Source: CBDFLS01 sp965249185 (GTDB taxonomy: Bacteria > Chloroflexota > Dehalococcoidia > Lucifugimonadales > Australimonadaceae). From it: 64,000 nucleotides of DNA. Under the pieces are notes generated by a model, which saw only the letters and a program-made list of their open reading frames with translations, was not told the DNA's origin and did no database searches. Positions 57,196 through 64,000 of this stretch are shown piece by piece. Made by a program: the position numbers and the translations under genes. The stretch's first letter is position 1. Each line of letters opens with the position of its first letter. Where the stretch lies: contig CBDFLS010000002.1 of the NCBI GenBank assembly GCA_965249185.1, forward strand, positions 1,426,001 to 1,490,000. Reading direction: 5' to 3'.

Positions 57196-58476
57196 ATGGA
57201 TCGCACCGTGTCTACCACCGTTCCGTTCCTCAATGCCCCTTACAGTGGCTACTCCCATAACCAGGTGCCGCCGGAGGACGAGGAGCTCACCCGTATCGGC
57301 CCCGGCAGCCCCGCCGGGGAGTGGTTCCGCCGCTTCTGGTTTCCGGTGTTCGCGGCGGAGGGGCTGAGGGACCTGCCCGTGGCCATCCGCATCCTGGGCG
57401 AGGACCTGGTGATCTTCCGCGACGGCAGGGGCCAAGTCGGCCTCCTGGAGCTCCACTGCTCCCATCGAGGCACGTCGCTGGAGTTCGCCCAGATAGAGGA
57501 GCGGGGCCTCCGCTGCTGCTACCACGCCTGGCTCTACGGCGTGGACGGCAGAATCTTGGAGACGCCCGGGGAGCCCGCCGAGAGCACGCTGAAGGACCGG
57601 CTCTGCCACGGCGCGTATCCCACGGTGGAGCACCAGGGGCTGGTCTTCGCGTACATGGGCCCGCCGGACAAGCGCCCGGCCTTCCCCCTCTACGACACCT
57701 ACAACATGCCGGGCCACCACTTCCGCGCACGGATGCACGATCCCTGGCCGTGCAACTGGCTCCAGGTCATGGAGAATATCCACGACCCGGCCCACCTGCT
57801 CTTTCTGCACACGATCAATGGCAACCAAGGCTTCACCGAGGACCTCGCGGAGCCTGCCGAGATGGACTTCATGGAGAGTCCCTTGGGTATGCTCAAGTTC
57901 GATACCCGGAGATTCGGAGACCTCGTATGGGTGCGGATGGGGGACTTCATTCCGCCGGCCCTCCATCAGGGCGCCGGCAACATCGCGACCGTTGAGGAGC
58001 GGTACGAAAAGGGATTGGGTCTGCCCGCGCTCATGCAGTGGAGCATACCGCTGGACGACACCCATACCCAGCGTTTCGACCTCTGGTACGGCCCGGAGGA
58101 CAAGGAGGTCTACGCCGGCGAGGCTACCTACGGCCAGCAGGCCGGGCCTTACGAGGAGCGGCAGCGCATGCCTGGCGACTACGACACGCAGGTCAGCCAG
58201 CGGGCTATAGCTGTCCACGACATGGAGCATCTGGGCGTCACCGATCGTGGGGTCATCATGGGGCGGAACATAGTCCGGCGAGGTATTCGGGACGTCCGGG
58301 ACGGCAAGGACCCCCTGGGTGTTACCCGAAAAGAGGGAGAGGTCATCCTCACCTATGGGCACGAGCGGGTGCTGCGCGTTCCCCAAGCTCCAAGCTGGGA
58401 GGCCGACAGGCAGCTCCTGCGGGAGACGGGCCGCAGGGTGGCGGAGGAGCGCATCCGAGAGTGCTCGCCGCGCTGA
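57196..58476 (+). CDS. Rieske non-heme iron oxygenase, alpha-subunit type
   Basis: A 426-residue protein. The N-terminal Rieske [2Fe-2S] site is CSHRGTSLEFAQIEERGLRCCYHAWLYGVDG (CxH ... CxxH, with an extra Cys). A catalytic domain with the mononuclear-iron motif region (WLQVMENIHDPAHLLFLHT, His-x4-His-type ligands and DxxH) follows. Similar to phthalate/vanillate-demethylase-type oxygenases, whose substrates range over aromatics and other compounds. Its reductase partner is not in the window. Preceded by hemerythrin and acyl-CoA dehydrogenase. Confidence 0.92.
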   Translation: MDRTVSTTVPFLNAPYSGYSHNQVPPEDEELTRIGPGSPAGEWFRRFWFPVFAAEGLRDLPVAIRILGEDLVIFRDGRGQVGLLELHCSHRGTSLEFAQIEERGLRCCYHAWLYGVDGRILETPGEPAESTLKDRLCHGAYPTVEHQGLVFAYMGPPDKRPAFPLYDTYNMPGHHFRARMHDPWPCNWLQVMENIHDPAHLLFLHTINGNQGFTEDLAEPAEMDFMESPLGMLKFDTRRFGDLVWVRMGDFIPPALHQGAGNIATVEERYEKGLGLPALMQWSIPLDDTHTQRFDLWYGPEDKEVYAGEATYGQQAGPYEERQRMPGDYDTQVSQRAIAVHDMEHLGVTDRGVIMGRNIVRRGIRDVRDGKDPLGVTRKEGEVILTYGHERVLRVPQAPSWEADRQLLRETGRRVAEERIRECSPR

Positions 58477-58571
58477 TTGCGGATGCTCCCGCGCGCCGGT
58501 TATGCTGCCCGCGCGTCGATTATTGCTGAAGGAAGCGGGCTCCGTGCCCGCCCTTTCGGAATCGTGTTCCC

Positions 58572-59888
58572 ATGATCACCGTACCCAAAGCCAAGCTCCT
58601 GCCCACCTCGGCCCGGGTCAATGCCCAGGACCACCTGGTCCTAGGCGGCTGCGACGTGGTGGAGCTGATGCAGGAGTATGGAAGCCCCCTCTACGTCTAC
58701 GACGAGGCCACGCTTCGAAACACCGTCGAGGCCTACGTCACCGCCTTCCGCCAGCGCTACCCTGAGAGCCGGGTCGTCTACTCGTCTAAGGCCTTCATTA
58801 ACCTGGGCCTGGCGCGGCTGCTGGTTGGGTATGGGCTCGGCTTCGACGCAGTCTCGGGCGGCGAGGTGGCGGTGCTCCGCGCCGCCGGAGCGCCTGCCGA
58901 GGATGTCTACTTCCATGGCAACAACAAGTCGCCCCAAGAGCTGCGGGAGGCCATGGAGTGGGGCGTCGGGACCATCGTCCTGGACAGCTTCTACGAGCTG
59001 GAGCTGGTGGAGGAGCTGGCCCATGGGGCCGGCGTGGCCCAGCGGGTCCTCATCCGGGTGTCCCCCGACGTGGACGCCCACACGCATCACCACACCACCA
59101 CGGGCGTTCTGGATAGCAAGTTCGGCTTTCCCATAGTCACGGGCCAAGCCAAGGAGGCGGTGCGCCGTGCCGTGGCCGCGCCGCATCTGGACGTGCGCGG
59201 CCTCCATTTCCACCTGGGCTCGCCCATCTTCGAGCTTGCGCCTTACAGGAAGGCCGTGGACGTGGTCTTGCAGTTTGCCTCGGAGATGCGTGAGGAGGGG
59301 CTGACGCTCCAGGAGTTCAGCCCTGGAGGCGGCTTCGCCATCGCGTACACCGAGGCGGATGCTCCGCCCTCCGCCGACGTTTACGCGGAGGCCATCGTGG
59401 GCACCTTGGTCCGGGGCTGCCGCGACCTGGAGATGCCGGAGCCCAAGCTGGTGGTGGAGCCCGGACGCGCCATCGTTGGCCGGGCGGGAGTGACGCTCTA
59501 CACCGTGGGCGCCATCAAGGAGGTGCCGGGCATCCGCACCTTCGTCTCGGTGGATGGAGGCATGGGCGACAACATCCGTCCCGCCCTCTACGGCGCCCAG
59601 TACGAGGCGCTGGTGGCCAACCACGTCACCCAGGCGGCCACCCAGACGGTCACCATCGCCGGCAAGTACTGCGAGTCGGGGGACATCCTGGTCCACGATG
59701 CCCAGCTCGCCCCCGTGCGTTCCGGCGACGTCATCGCCATCCCCGCATCGGGCGCCTACGGCCCGGCCATGGCCAGCCGTTACAACCTCAACGGCCGGCC
59801 CGCGATTGTGCTGGTGGGCGACGGCGCCTCCCGCCTGCTCCGCCGCCGCGAGTCCTACGACGATCTGATGGCCAACGACGTTGCTTGA
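58572..59888 (+). CDS. lysA: Diaminopimelate decarboxylase
   Basis: A 438-residue fold-type III PLP enzyme giving lysine from meso-diaminopimelate. GSPLYVYDEATLRNTVEAYV, the PLP lysine in VVYSSKAFINLGLARLL (Lys near residue 73), GFDAVSGGEVAVLRAAG, HFHLGSPIFE, EFSPGGGFAIAYTE, VEPGRAIVGRAG and GKYCESGDIL (catalytic Cys) and GAYGPAMASRYNLNGRPA are the expected motifs. Start ATG 58572 has no strong Shine-Dalgarno; it is about 95 bases after the Rieske gene. Confidence 0.96.
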   Translation: MITVPKAKLLPTSARVNAQDHLVLGGCDVVELMQEYGSPLYVYDEATLRNTVEAYVTAFRQRYPESRVVYSSKAFINLGLARLLVGYGLGFDAVSGGEVAVLRAAGAPAEDVYFHGNNKSPQELREAMEWGVGTIVLDSFYELELVEELAHGAGVAQRVLIRVSPDVDAHTHHHTTTGVLDSKFGFPIVTGQAKEAVRRAVAAPHLDVRGLHFHLGSPIFELAPYRKAVDVVLQFASEMREEGLTLQEFSPGGGFAIAYTEADAPPSADVYAEAIVGTLVRGCRDLEMPEPKLVVEPGRAIVGRAGVTLYTVGAIKEVPGIRTFVSVDGGMGDNIRPALYGAQYEALVANHVTQAATQTVTIAGKYCESGDILVHDAQLAPVRSGDVIAIPASGAYGPAMASRYNLNGRPAIVLVGDGASRLLRRRESYDDLMANDVA

Positions 59889-59913
59889 CGGCCGCTCCGC
59901 ACCGGGAGGGGTG

Positions 59914-60936
59914 ATGTTCCGCGTCCACGGCCAGGAGATGGCGGTCCGGCTCATCCAGCGGGGGCTCCAAGAGCGACGCCTCCACCACGCCTACCTGTTC
60001 GCCGGGCCGCCCCACGTCGGGAAGAGCACGCTGGCCCTTCAGCTAGCGCAGGCCGTGAACTGCGATGGCCAGGCGCCGCCCTGTGGCGAGTGTCGGCCGT
60101 GTCTCCGCATCGCCCAGGGCCAGCACGCCGATGTCCAGACCCTGGACGTGGAGACCGGGGAGGATGGGGTGAGCAAGACCCTCATCAGCATCGATGCGGT
60201 ACGCGAGCTGCACCATTCGGCCCATCTCCGGCCCTACGAGGGACGCCGGCGCGTCTTCATCATCCAGCAGGCCGAACGGCTGAGCCTGGAAGCGGCCAAC
60301 GCCCTCCTGAAGACCCTGGAGGAGCCGCCCCCCGATGTGCTGCTGCTGCTCCTGACGGCGGACCCCGATGCGGTCATCCCCACTGTCGTCTCCCGGTGTC
60401 AGCGCATGGAGCTGCGGCCGCTCCCCACTCGCGAGCTGGCGAAGGCGCTCCAAGAGGAACATGGGGTGGCGCCCCAGGAGGCGGAGGAGCTGGCGCGTCT
60501 GGCCCGCGGCTGCCCGGGCTGGGCCATCCAGGCCGCCCAGGGAGCGGCGCTGCTGCCCAACCTCCACCAACGGCTGGAGCGGATCGCCGACGTGTCGCGG
60601 GCCGGCTTGGAGGCACGCTTCGCCTATGCCGGCGACCTGGCTCGGCGGTTCCAGCGCGAGAGACAGACGGGCCGCGACGAGCTCTTCCTATGGCTTCGCT
60701 GGTGGCGGGACGTGCTCCTCATCCAGCAGGGCAGGGGCGGCGAGATCGCCTACACCGCCTGGCGCGAGAGCCTGGAGGGTCAGGCCCAGGGGCTGAGCAC
60801 GGGTACGCTGGTCCGCTGGCTCCACCGCGTCTTGGAGACGGTGGAGGTGCTGGACCGGAACGCGAACCCCCGGCTGGCGCTGGAGGTGATGATGCTGGAG
60901 CTGCCGGCTCCGGCGGGCGCCCCGGCCACGGCGTAG
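59914..60936 (+). CDS. holB: DNA polymerase III, delta' subunit (clamp loader)
   Basis: A 340-residue AAA+ protein. HHAYLFAGPPHVGKSTLALQLAQAVN contains a Walker-A-like P-loop (GPPHVGKST), followed by the zinc module CGECRPCLRIAQGQHADV, sensor/RFC motifs in RRVFIIQQAERLSLEAANALLKTLEEPPPDVLLLLLTADPDAVIPTVVSRCQ. Also consistent with the gamma/tau family, but length and lack of a long C-terminal region favour delta'. Start ATG 59914 (GTG 59911 is possible; GGGAGGGG just upstream). Ends at an intrinsic terminator. Confidence 0.92.
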   Translation: MFRVHGQEMAVRLIQRGLQERRLHHAYLFAGPPHVGKSTLALQLAQAVNCDGQAPPCGECRPCLRIAQGQHADVQTLDVETGEDGVSKTLISIDAVRELHHSAHLRPYEGRRRVFIIQQAERLSLEAANALLKTLEEPPPDVLLLLLTADPDAVIPTVVSRCQRMELRPLPTRELAKALQEEHGVAPQEAEELARLARGCPGWAIQAAQGAALLPNLHQRLERIADVSRAGLEARFAYAGDLARRFQRERQTGRDELFLWLRWWRDVLLIQQGRGGEIAYTAWRESLEGQAQGLSTGTLVRWLHRVLETVEVLDRNANPRLALEVMMLELPAPAGAPATA

Positions 60937-60948
60937 CGCGTTGAGGCC

Positions 60949-60990
60949 GGGGACCCCTCACCACCCTTGCGCCATGGCGGGTCCCCTTTT
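60949..60990 (+). terminator. Intrinsic terminator after the holB gene
   Basis: GGGGACCC (60949-60956) pairs with GGGTCCCC (60979-60986) around a 22-base loop and is followed by TTTT (60987-60990). Confidence 0.7.
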
Positions 60991-61082
60991 GCCGGTTTGC
61001 CGGTCATGGGGGTTCACTCGTTGGGACAACCCTCGATAGGCAGTCCGGCCTGGCGTGCTGGAGCCGGTGGATACGGGCGGGC

Positions 61083-61589
61083 CTAGCTGGCCCAGGGGAT
61101 GAACTTGCGCCACTCGTCGCGGAGCTGGCGGTGCACGAAGAGGTGGTACGGATTCGCGGCGGGAGCCTGGGGCTGGCGCAGGAGCGCCATCCTCGCCTCC
61201 TTGGGCGTTCGGCCCGCCTTCCGGTGATTGCACGGCACGCAGGCGCTCACCACGTTCTCCCAGGTGTGGGCGCCCGCCCGGGCCCGGGGGAGCACGTGGT
61301 CCAGGGTGAGGTCCCGCGCGGACTTACCGCAGTACTGGCACGTGTACCGGTCACGCCAGAAGACCTCCTGACGCGACAATCGCCTGGCGAACACCGGGCG
61401 CTTCACCATGTGCGTCAGCCGGATCACGGATGGGATTGGGAAGGCCGTGGTGCTCGTGTGGAACATGCCGCGGCCGTTCTCAAGCATCTGGGCGCGCTCG
61501 TGGAGGAGCAAGACGATGGCCCTCCGCGCACCGCAGATGTTCAACGGCTCGTAGTTCTCGTTGAGGACCAGAACGGGAAGGTTTGGCAT
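61083..61589 (-). CDS. HNH endonuclease family protein
   Basis: A 168-residue HNH protein. VLVLNENYEPLNICGARRAIVLLL is the typical N-terminal box of a widespread family of HNH nucleases, and RDRYTCQYCGKSARDLTLDHVLPRARAGAHTWENVVSACVPCNHRKAGRTPKEA has two CxxC knuckles and the HNH catalytic His in LDHVLPR and NHRK. A role in DNA repair or in restriction is unproven; such genes are common in Chloroflexi and cyanobacteria. ATG 61589 fits the family start. Confidence 0.92.
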   Translation of the reverse strand: MPNLPVLVLNENYEPLNICGARRAIVLLLHERAQMLENGRGMFHTSTTAFPIPSVIRLTHMVKRPVFARRLSRQEVFWRDRYTCQYCGKSARDLTLDHVLPRARAGAHTWENVVSACVPCNHRKAGRTPKEARMALLRQPQAPAANPYHLFVHRQLRDEWRKFIPWAS

Positions 61590-61790
61590 GCGGTCCCGGA
61601 AGGCCCGTGTTCCTGCTGCGCTACCCTGGGCGCCTTTCGGCGCAATAATAGGGCCTGCTTGCGTTGAATGCAATCGTGGGTCCAGAGGGGGTCATGCGGC
61701 GCCCGGAGCCGCCTACGGCCGCTTTTCACCTGGCCGAGAGCTCCTTGGCCGGCAGCCCCGCCGCGACCATGATCGGAATGTCGAGCCGGA

Positions 61791-62471
61791 TCAGGTGCCC
61801 ACATCACCGAAGCGGCGGTGCAGCAGGGCCAGGGCCAGGAGCCCCAGCAGCGCCACCAGGTAGCCTCCCAGGACGTCGCTCGGCCAGTGGATTCCCCAGG
61901 CTATCCGCGCCGGCCCTATGAGCGCCACCGGCGCCAGGAACAGCGCCACCAGCGCGCCGCGACGCCACGCCGCCGCCCGCCAGTTCCGGACCGTCAGATA
62001 GGCAAGCGCCCCGAAATAGAGGGCCACGAAAGTGGTGTGGCCGCTGGGAAAGCTGCCGCTGGTGGAGGCGGCGAGCGCTTCCAAGTCCAAGGGCAGCTCG
62101 GGCCGGGGGCGATCCACCGTCCACTTCAGCACCTGGACCAGGGCTCCGGCCAGCACCAGCACCACCACCAGCATCCCCGCAAGCCGCGGACGCCGGACGT
62201 AGAGGAGCCAGCCGGCGGCCGCCAGGGCCAGCGCCAGCCGGGGGACGCGGTCGCCGAGGGCGGTCACCGCGTCCGCCAGGGGCTCGGTGGCGCCGTTGAG
62301 CATCCCCTGAAAGAGACGCACGCCGTCGATATCGCCCGGCCAGCGGTCCCAGAGAGCGGCGGCCACGCTGCTGACCGCCACCAGCGTCAGCAGGCCGGCG
62401 GCCAGCCAGAGACCGGAGACGGCCCTTCGGAGGGCGCTCTCCCGACCGGCAGGTCTGCGCGGGGCTGCCAT
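61791..62471 (-). CDS. PAP2-superfamily phosphatase, membrane-bound
   Basis: A 226-residue membrane protein with about six transmembrane stretches. The phosphatase signature is present: KWTVDRPRPELP (KxxxxxxRP), SGSFPSGHTTFVALYF (PSGH) and GIHWPSDVLGGYLVAL (SRxxxxxHxxxD-like, with ARIAWGIHWPSDVLGG). Members dephosphorylate undecaprenyl pyrophosphate, diacylglycerol pyrophosphate or similar lipids. ATG 62471 gives a normal start; the longer frame to 62567 is not needed. Confidence 0.9.
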   Translation of the reverse strand: MAAPRRPAGRESALRRAVSGLWLAAGLLTLVAVSSVAAALWDRWPGDIDGVRLFQGMLNGATEPLADAVTALGDRVPRLALALAAAGWLLYVRRPRLAGMLVVVLVLAGALVQVLKWTVDRPRPELPLDLEALAASTSGSFPSGHTTFVALYFGALAYLTVRNWRAAAWRRGALVALFLAPVALIGPARIAWGIHWPSDVLGGYLVALLGLLALALLHRRFGDVGT

Positions 62472-62578
62472 GGCGCTACTATAGCCGCCTCGGGCCGCGC
62501 TCCACAACATCCCGCCGCCCAACTTGACGCTGTCCCCGCCCGTGACCATAATCGCCACAGGTCTCATCTCTCGAACTT

Positions 62579-63259
62579 TTGGAGACGCCGCCTTTGTCCC
62601 ATCCCTCCGTCATCGCCATCGATGGTCCGGTGGCATCCGGGAAGACCGTGGTGGGCAGGGCGCTGGCCAGGCGCTTGGGGTACCGTTTTATCGACACCGG
62701 CCTGATGTACCGGGCCATCACGGCGCTTGCTCTGGAGAAGGGGGTCTCGCCCGAGGACGAGGCGGGGTTGGGCAGGCTGGCCCGCGAGACGGTCATCAGC
62801 ATGGAGGGCGACGGCCCCGTCCGGGTACTGGCAGGCGCCGTGGACATCACCTCTCGCCTGCACCTGCCGAAGGTCGAGCAGGCCGTCTCCTACGTTTCGC
62901 GGGTGGCGGAGGTGCGCCATGCCATGGTGGCCCAGCAACGCCGGCTCGCCGCGGAAGGGCGCGTCGTGATGGTGGGGCGCGACATCGGCACTCACGTGCT
63001 GCCCGATGCCCCGGCCAAGGTCTTCCTGCTCGCTTCGCCGGAGGAACGGGCCGGGCGGCGCCACCGGGAGATGGCGGCAGCCTCGCGTCCCGTGCCGCTC
63101 GAAGAGGTGGTGGCGAACCTGGAGCTGCGCGACACCCTGGACTCCCAGCGCGCGCAGGCCCCGCTTCGGGCCGCCGAGGACGCTTTGCAGTTCCACACCG
63201 ATGGGCTGAGCGTAGAGCAGGTTGTGGAGCGGCTGTTGGAGGAGATGGGCGATGCGTAA
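62579..63259 (+). CDS. cmk: Cytidylate kinase
   Basis: A 226-residue CMP/dCMP kinase. VIAIDGPVASGKTVVGRALARRLGYRFIDTGLMYRAITALAL has the P-loop and the DTGxMYR motif; VVMVGRDIGTHVLPDAPAKVFLLASPEERAGRRHREM (GRDIGT and the lid) follows. The start is uncertain: TTG 62579 or TTG 62594 are the options; no ATG or GTG precedes the P-loop. The cmk-plsC pair at the window end is a common bacterial order, often followed by ispH and rpsA. Confidence 0.94.
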   Translation: METPPLSHPSVIAIDGPVASGKTVVGRALARRLGYRFIDTGLMYRAITALALEKGVSPEDEAGLGRLARETVISMEGDGPVRVLAGAVDITSRLHLPKVEQAVSYVSRVAEVRHAMVAQQRRLAAEGRVVMVGRDIGTHVLPDAPAKVFLLASPEERAGRRHREMAAASRPVPLEEVVANLELRDTLDSQRAQAPLRAAEDALQFHTDGLSVEQVVERLLEEMGDA

Positions 63260-63911
63260 GCGCACCAACTTCTGGTACTGGTTCGGCCGCAAGTTCGCTA
63301 GCGGGATGATGCGCACCTTTGGCCGCGTCGAGGTGGTGGGCATGGAGAACATCCCTCCCTTTGGCCCGCTGATCGTGGCGTCGAACCATCAGAGCAACGC
63401 GGACCCGCCCCTGTTGGCCGCCGTCTTCAACCGCCCCCTCTATTTCATGGGCAAGCGCGGGCTCTATATCAACCGGGTTGTGGGCTATTTTCTCCGACGG
63501 TTCCACGTCTACCCCGTGGACAGGGACGGCCACGATGTGGACGCGGTGGGGTGGGCCCTCCGGCTCCTCGAACGGGACCAGGCCATGGTCGTCTTCCCGG
63601 AGGGCATCCGCAGCCGCAGGGGACTCAGGGAGCCAGAGGATGGCGTGACCTACCTGGCGCTGCGGTCCCAGGCCCCCATTGTTCCGGTGGCTATCACCGG
63701 CACCGAGCGCATCCCCGGCTATATCCGCATCGGCTTCCACTTTCAGCGGCTGCGGGTGGTCATCGGCCCGCCCTTCACCTTACCCCAGGTGGAGGGCGCC
63801 ATCAGCAGGCCCGTGCTCCGGTCGCTCACCAACGTCATCATGGAGCGGATAGCGCAGCTCCTCCCGCCGGAGTATCAGGGCATCTATAGGGACCCGCCGG
63901 CCTCCAGGTGA
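63252..63911 (+). CDS. plsC: 1-acyl-sn-glycerol-3-phosphate acyltransferase
   Basis: A 219-residue membrane acyltransferase making phosphatidic acid. NHQSNADPPLL holds the acyltransferase motif 1 (HxxxxD, with His and Asp), VVFPEGIRSRRG is the EGxRS motif 3, and IVPVAITGTERIPGY is motif 4. ATG 63252 overlaps the cmk stop by 8 bases, so translation is coupled. Acts downstream of the PlsX/PlsY route, whose plsX is encoded at 45737-46756. Confidence 0.95.
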   Translation: MRKRTNFWYWFGRKFASGMMRTFGRVEVVGMENIPPFGPLIVASNHQSNADPPLLAAVFNRPLYFMGKRGLYINRVVGYFLRRFHVYPVDRDGHDVDAVGWALRLLERDQAMVVFPEGIRSRRGLREPEDGVTYLALRSQAPIVPVAITGTERIPGYIRIGFHFQRLRVVIGPPFTLPQVEGAISRPVLRSLTNVIMERIAQLLPPEYQGIYRDPPASR

Positions 63912-63937
63912 GGAACGCTGGGGCTGGAGCGGAGTGC

Positions 63938-63943
63938 TATAAT
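63938..63943 (+). promoter_or_regulatory. Predicted -10 element for a gene beyond the window
   Basis: TATAAT in GTGCTATAATCGGCG, similar in context to the boxes at 10757 and 47598. The gene it would serve is cut by the window edge. Confidence 0.45.
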
Positions 63944-64000
63944 CGGCGCCGTTCCCGGCGCGGCCCGTGTTCCTGCTCGCAAAGCGAGACTGCCCGCGCG

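Overview
This is a high-GC bacterial chromosome segment densely packed with biosynthetic and housekeeping genes. UPF0182, a leaderless-looking promoter style, serpins, proline/threonine-rich lipoproteins, a hadAB-like split dehydratase and abundant GCAGGG / CTTCGACAGGCTCAGG repeats together suggest a free-living Chloroflexota bacterium, probably Dehalococcoidia-like. That placement is inference: no rRNA or tRNA gene was found in the window.

Layout. 1-10.7 kb: minus-strand ligA, an unusual large protein, pth and a broken M6-type protease lipoprotein; then DUF1015, an inositol-phosphatase-like gene, trpS, a small membrane protein and a gamma-carbonic-anhydrase-like protein. 10.8-13.5 kb: a class V aminotransferase next to a serA with four lesions (serine route). 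13.8-22.8 kb: the arginine block argJ-argB-(UPF0182)-argD-argG-argH, with a well-formed candidate transcription attenuator before argH (promoter, 16-codon His/Arg-rich leader peptide, intrinsic terminator). 22.9-26.4 kb: rpe, a TPR lipoprotein and two SnoaL-like proteins.

26.4-37.7 kb is an accessory island: an IS1595-type element, an IS3-type element and an IS1380-type element, two paralogous serpins, truncated genes on the element borders (a PT-rich protein, a two-domain secreted protein, an adenylate-cyclase-type regulator) and small broken genes. 37.8-44.9 kb: hisA coupled to a PHA-granule-region-like gene, three tandem cupins, hisH, a seven-unit 80-82 bp repeat array, cobalamin adenosyltransferase, a zinc ribbon gene, erpA/iscA with ygfZ, and a PIG-L deacetylase. 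45-47.6 kb: a fatty-acid cluster (hadA-like, hadB-like, plsX, fabG). 47.7-48.9 kb: a second, amber-mutated IS1595 copy inserted in an IS1380 remnant. 49-52.6 kb: speD-speE, and hisF-HAD-hisIE. 52.6-64 kb: a repeat patch, two MBL-fold hydrolases, DUF1801, acyl-CoA dehydrogenase, hemerythrin, Rieske oxygenase, lysA, holB, an HNH nuclease, PAP2 phosphatase, cmk and plsC.

Two themes deserve attention. First, the argH leader has the logic of ribosome-mediated attenuation, including a segment at the end of the leader ORF able to pair with the terminator's 5' arm. Second, at least seven genes are broken by the loss of one base in a C or G run. Such a uniform lesion suggests homopolymer under-calling in the assembly, so these 'pseudogenes' should be treated with caution; some, such as serA and the protease, also carry stop codons that this does not explain.
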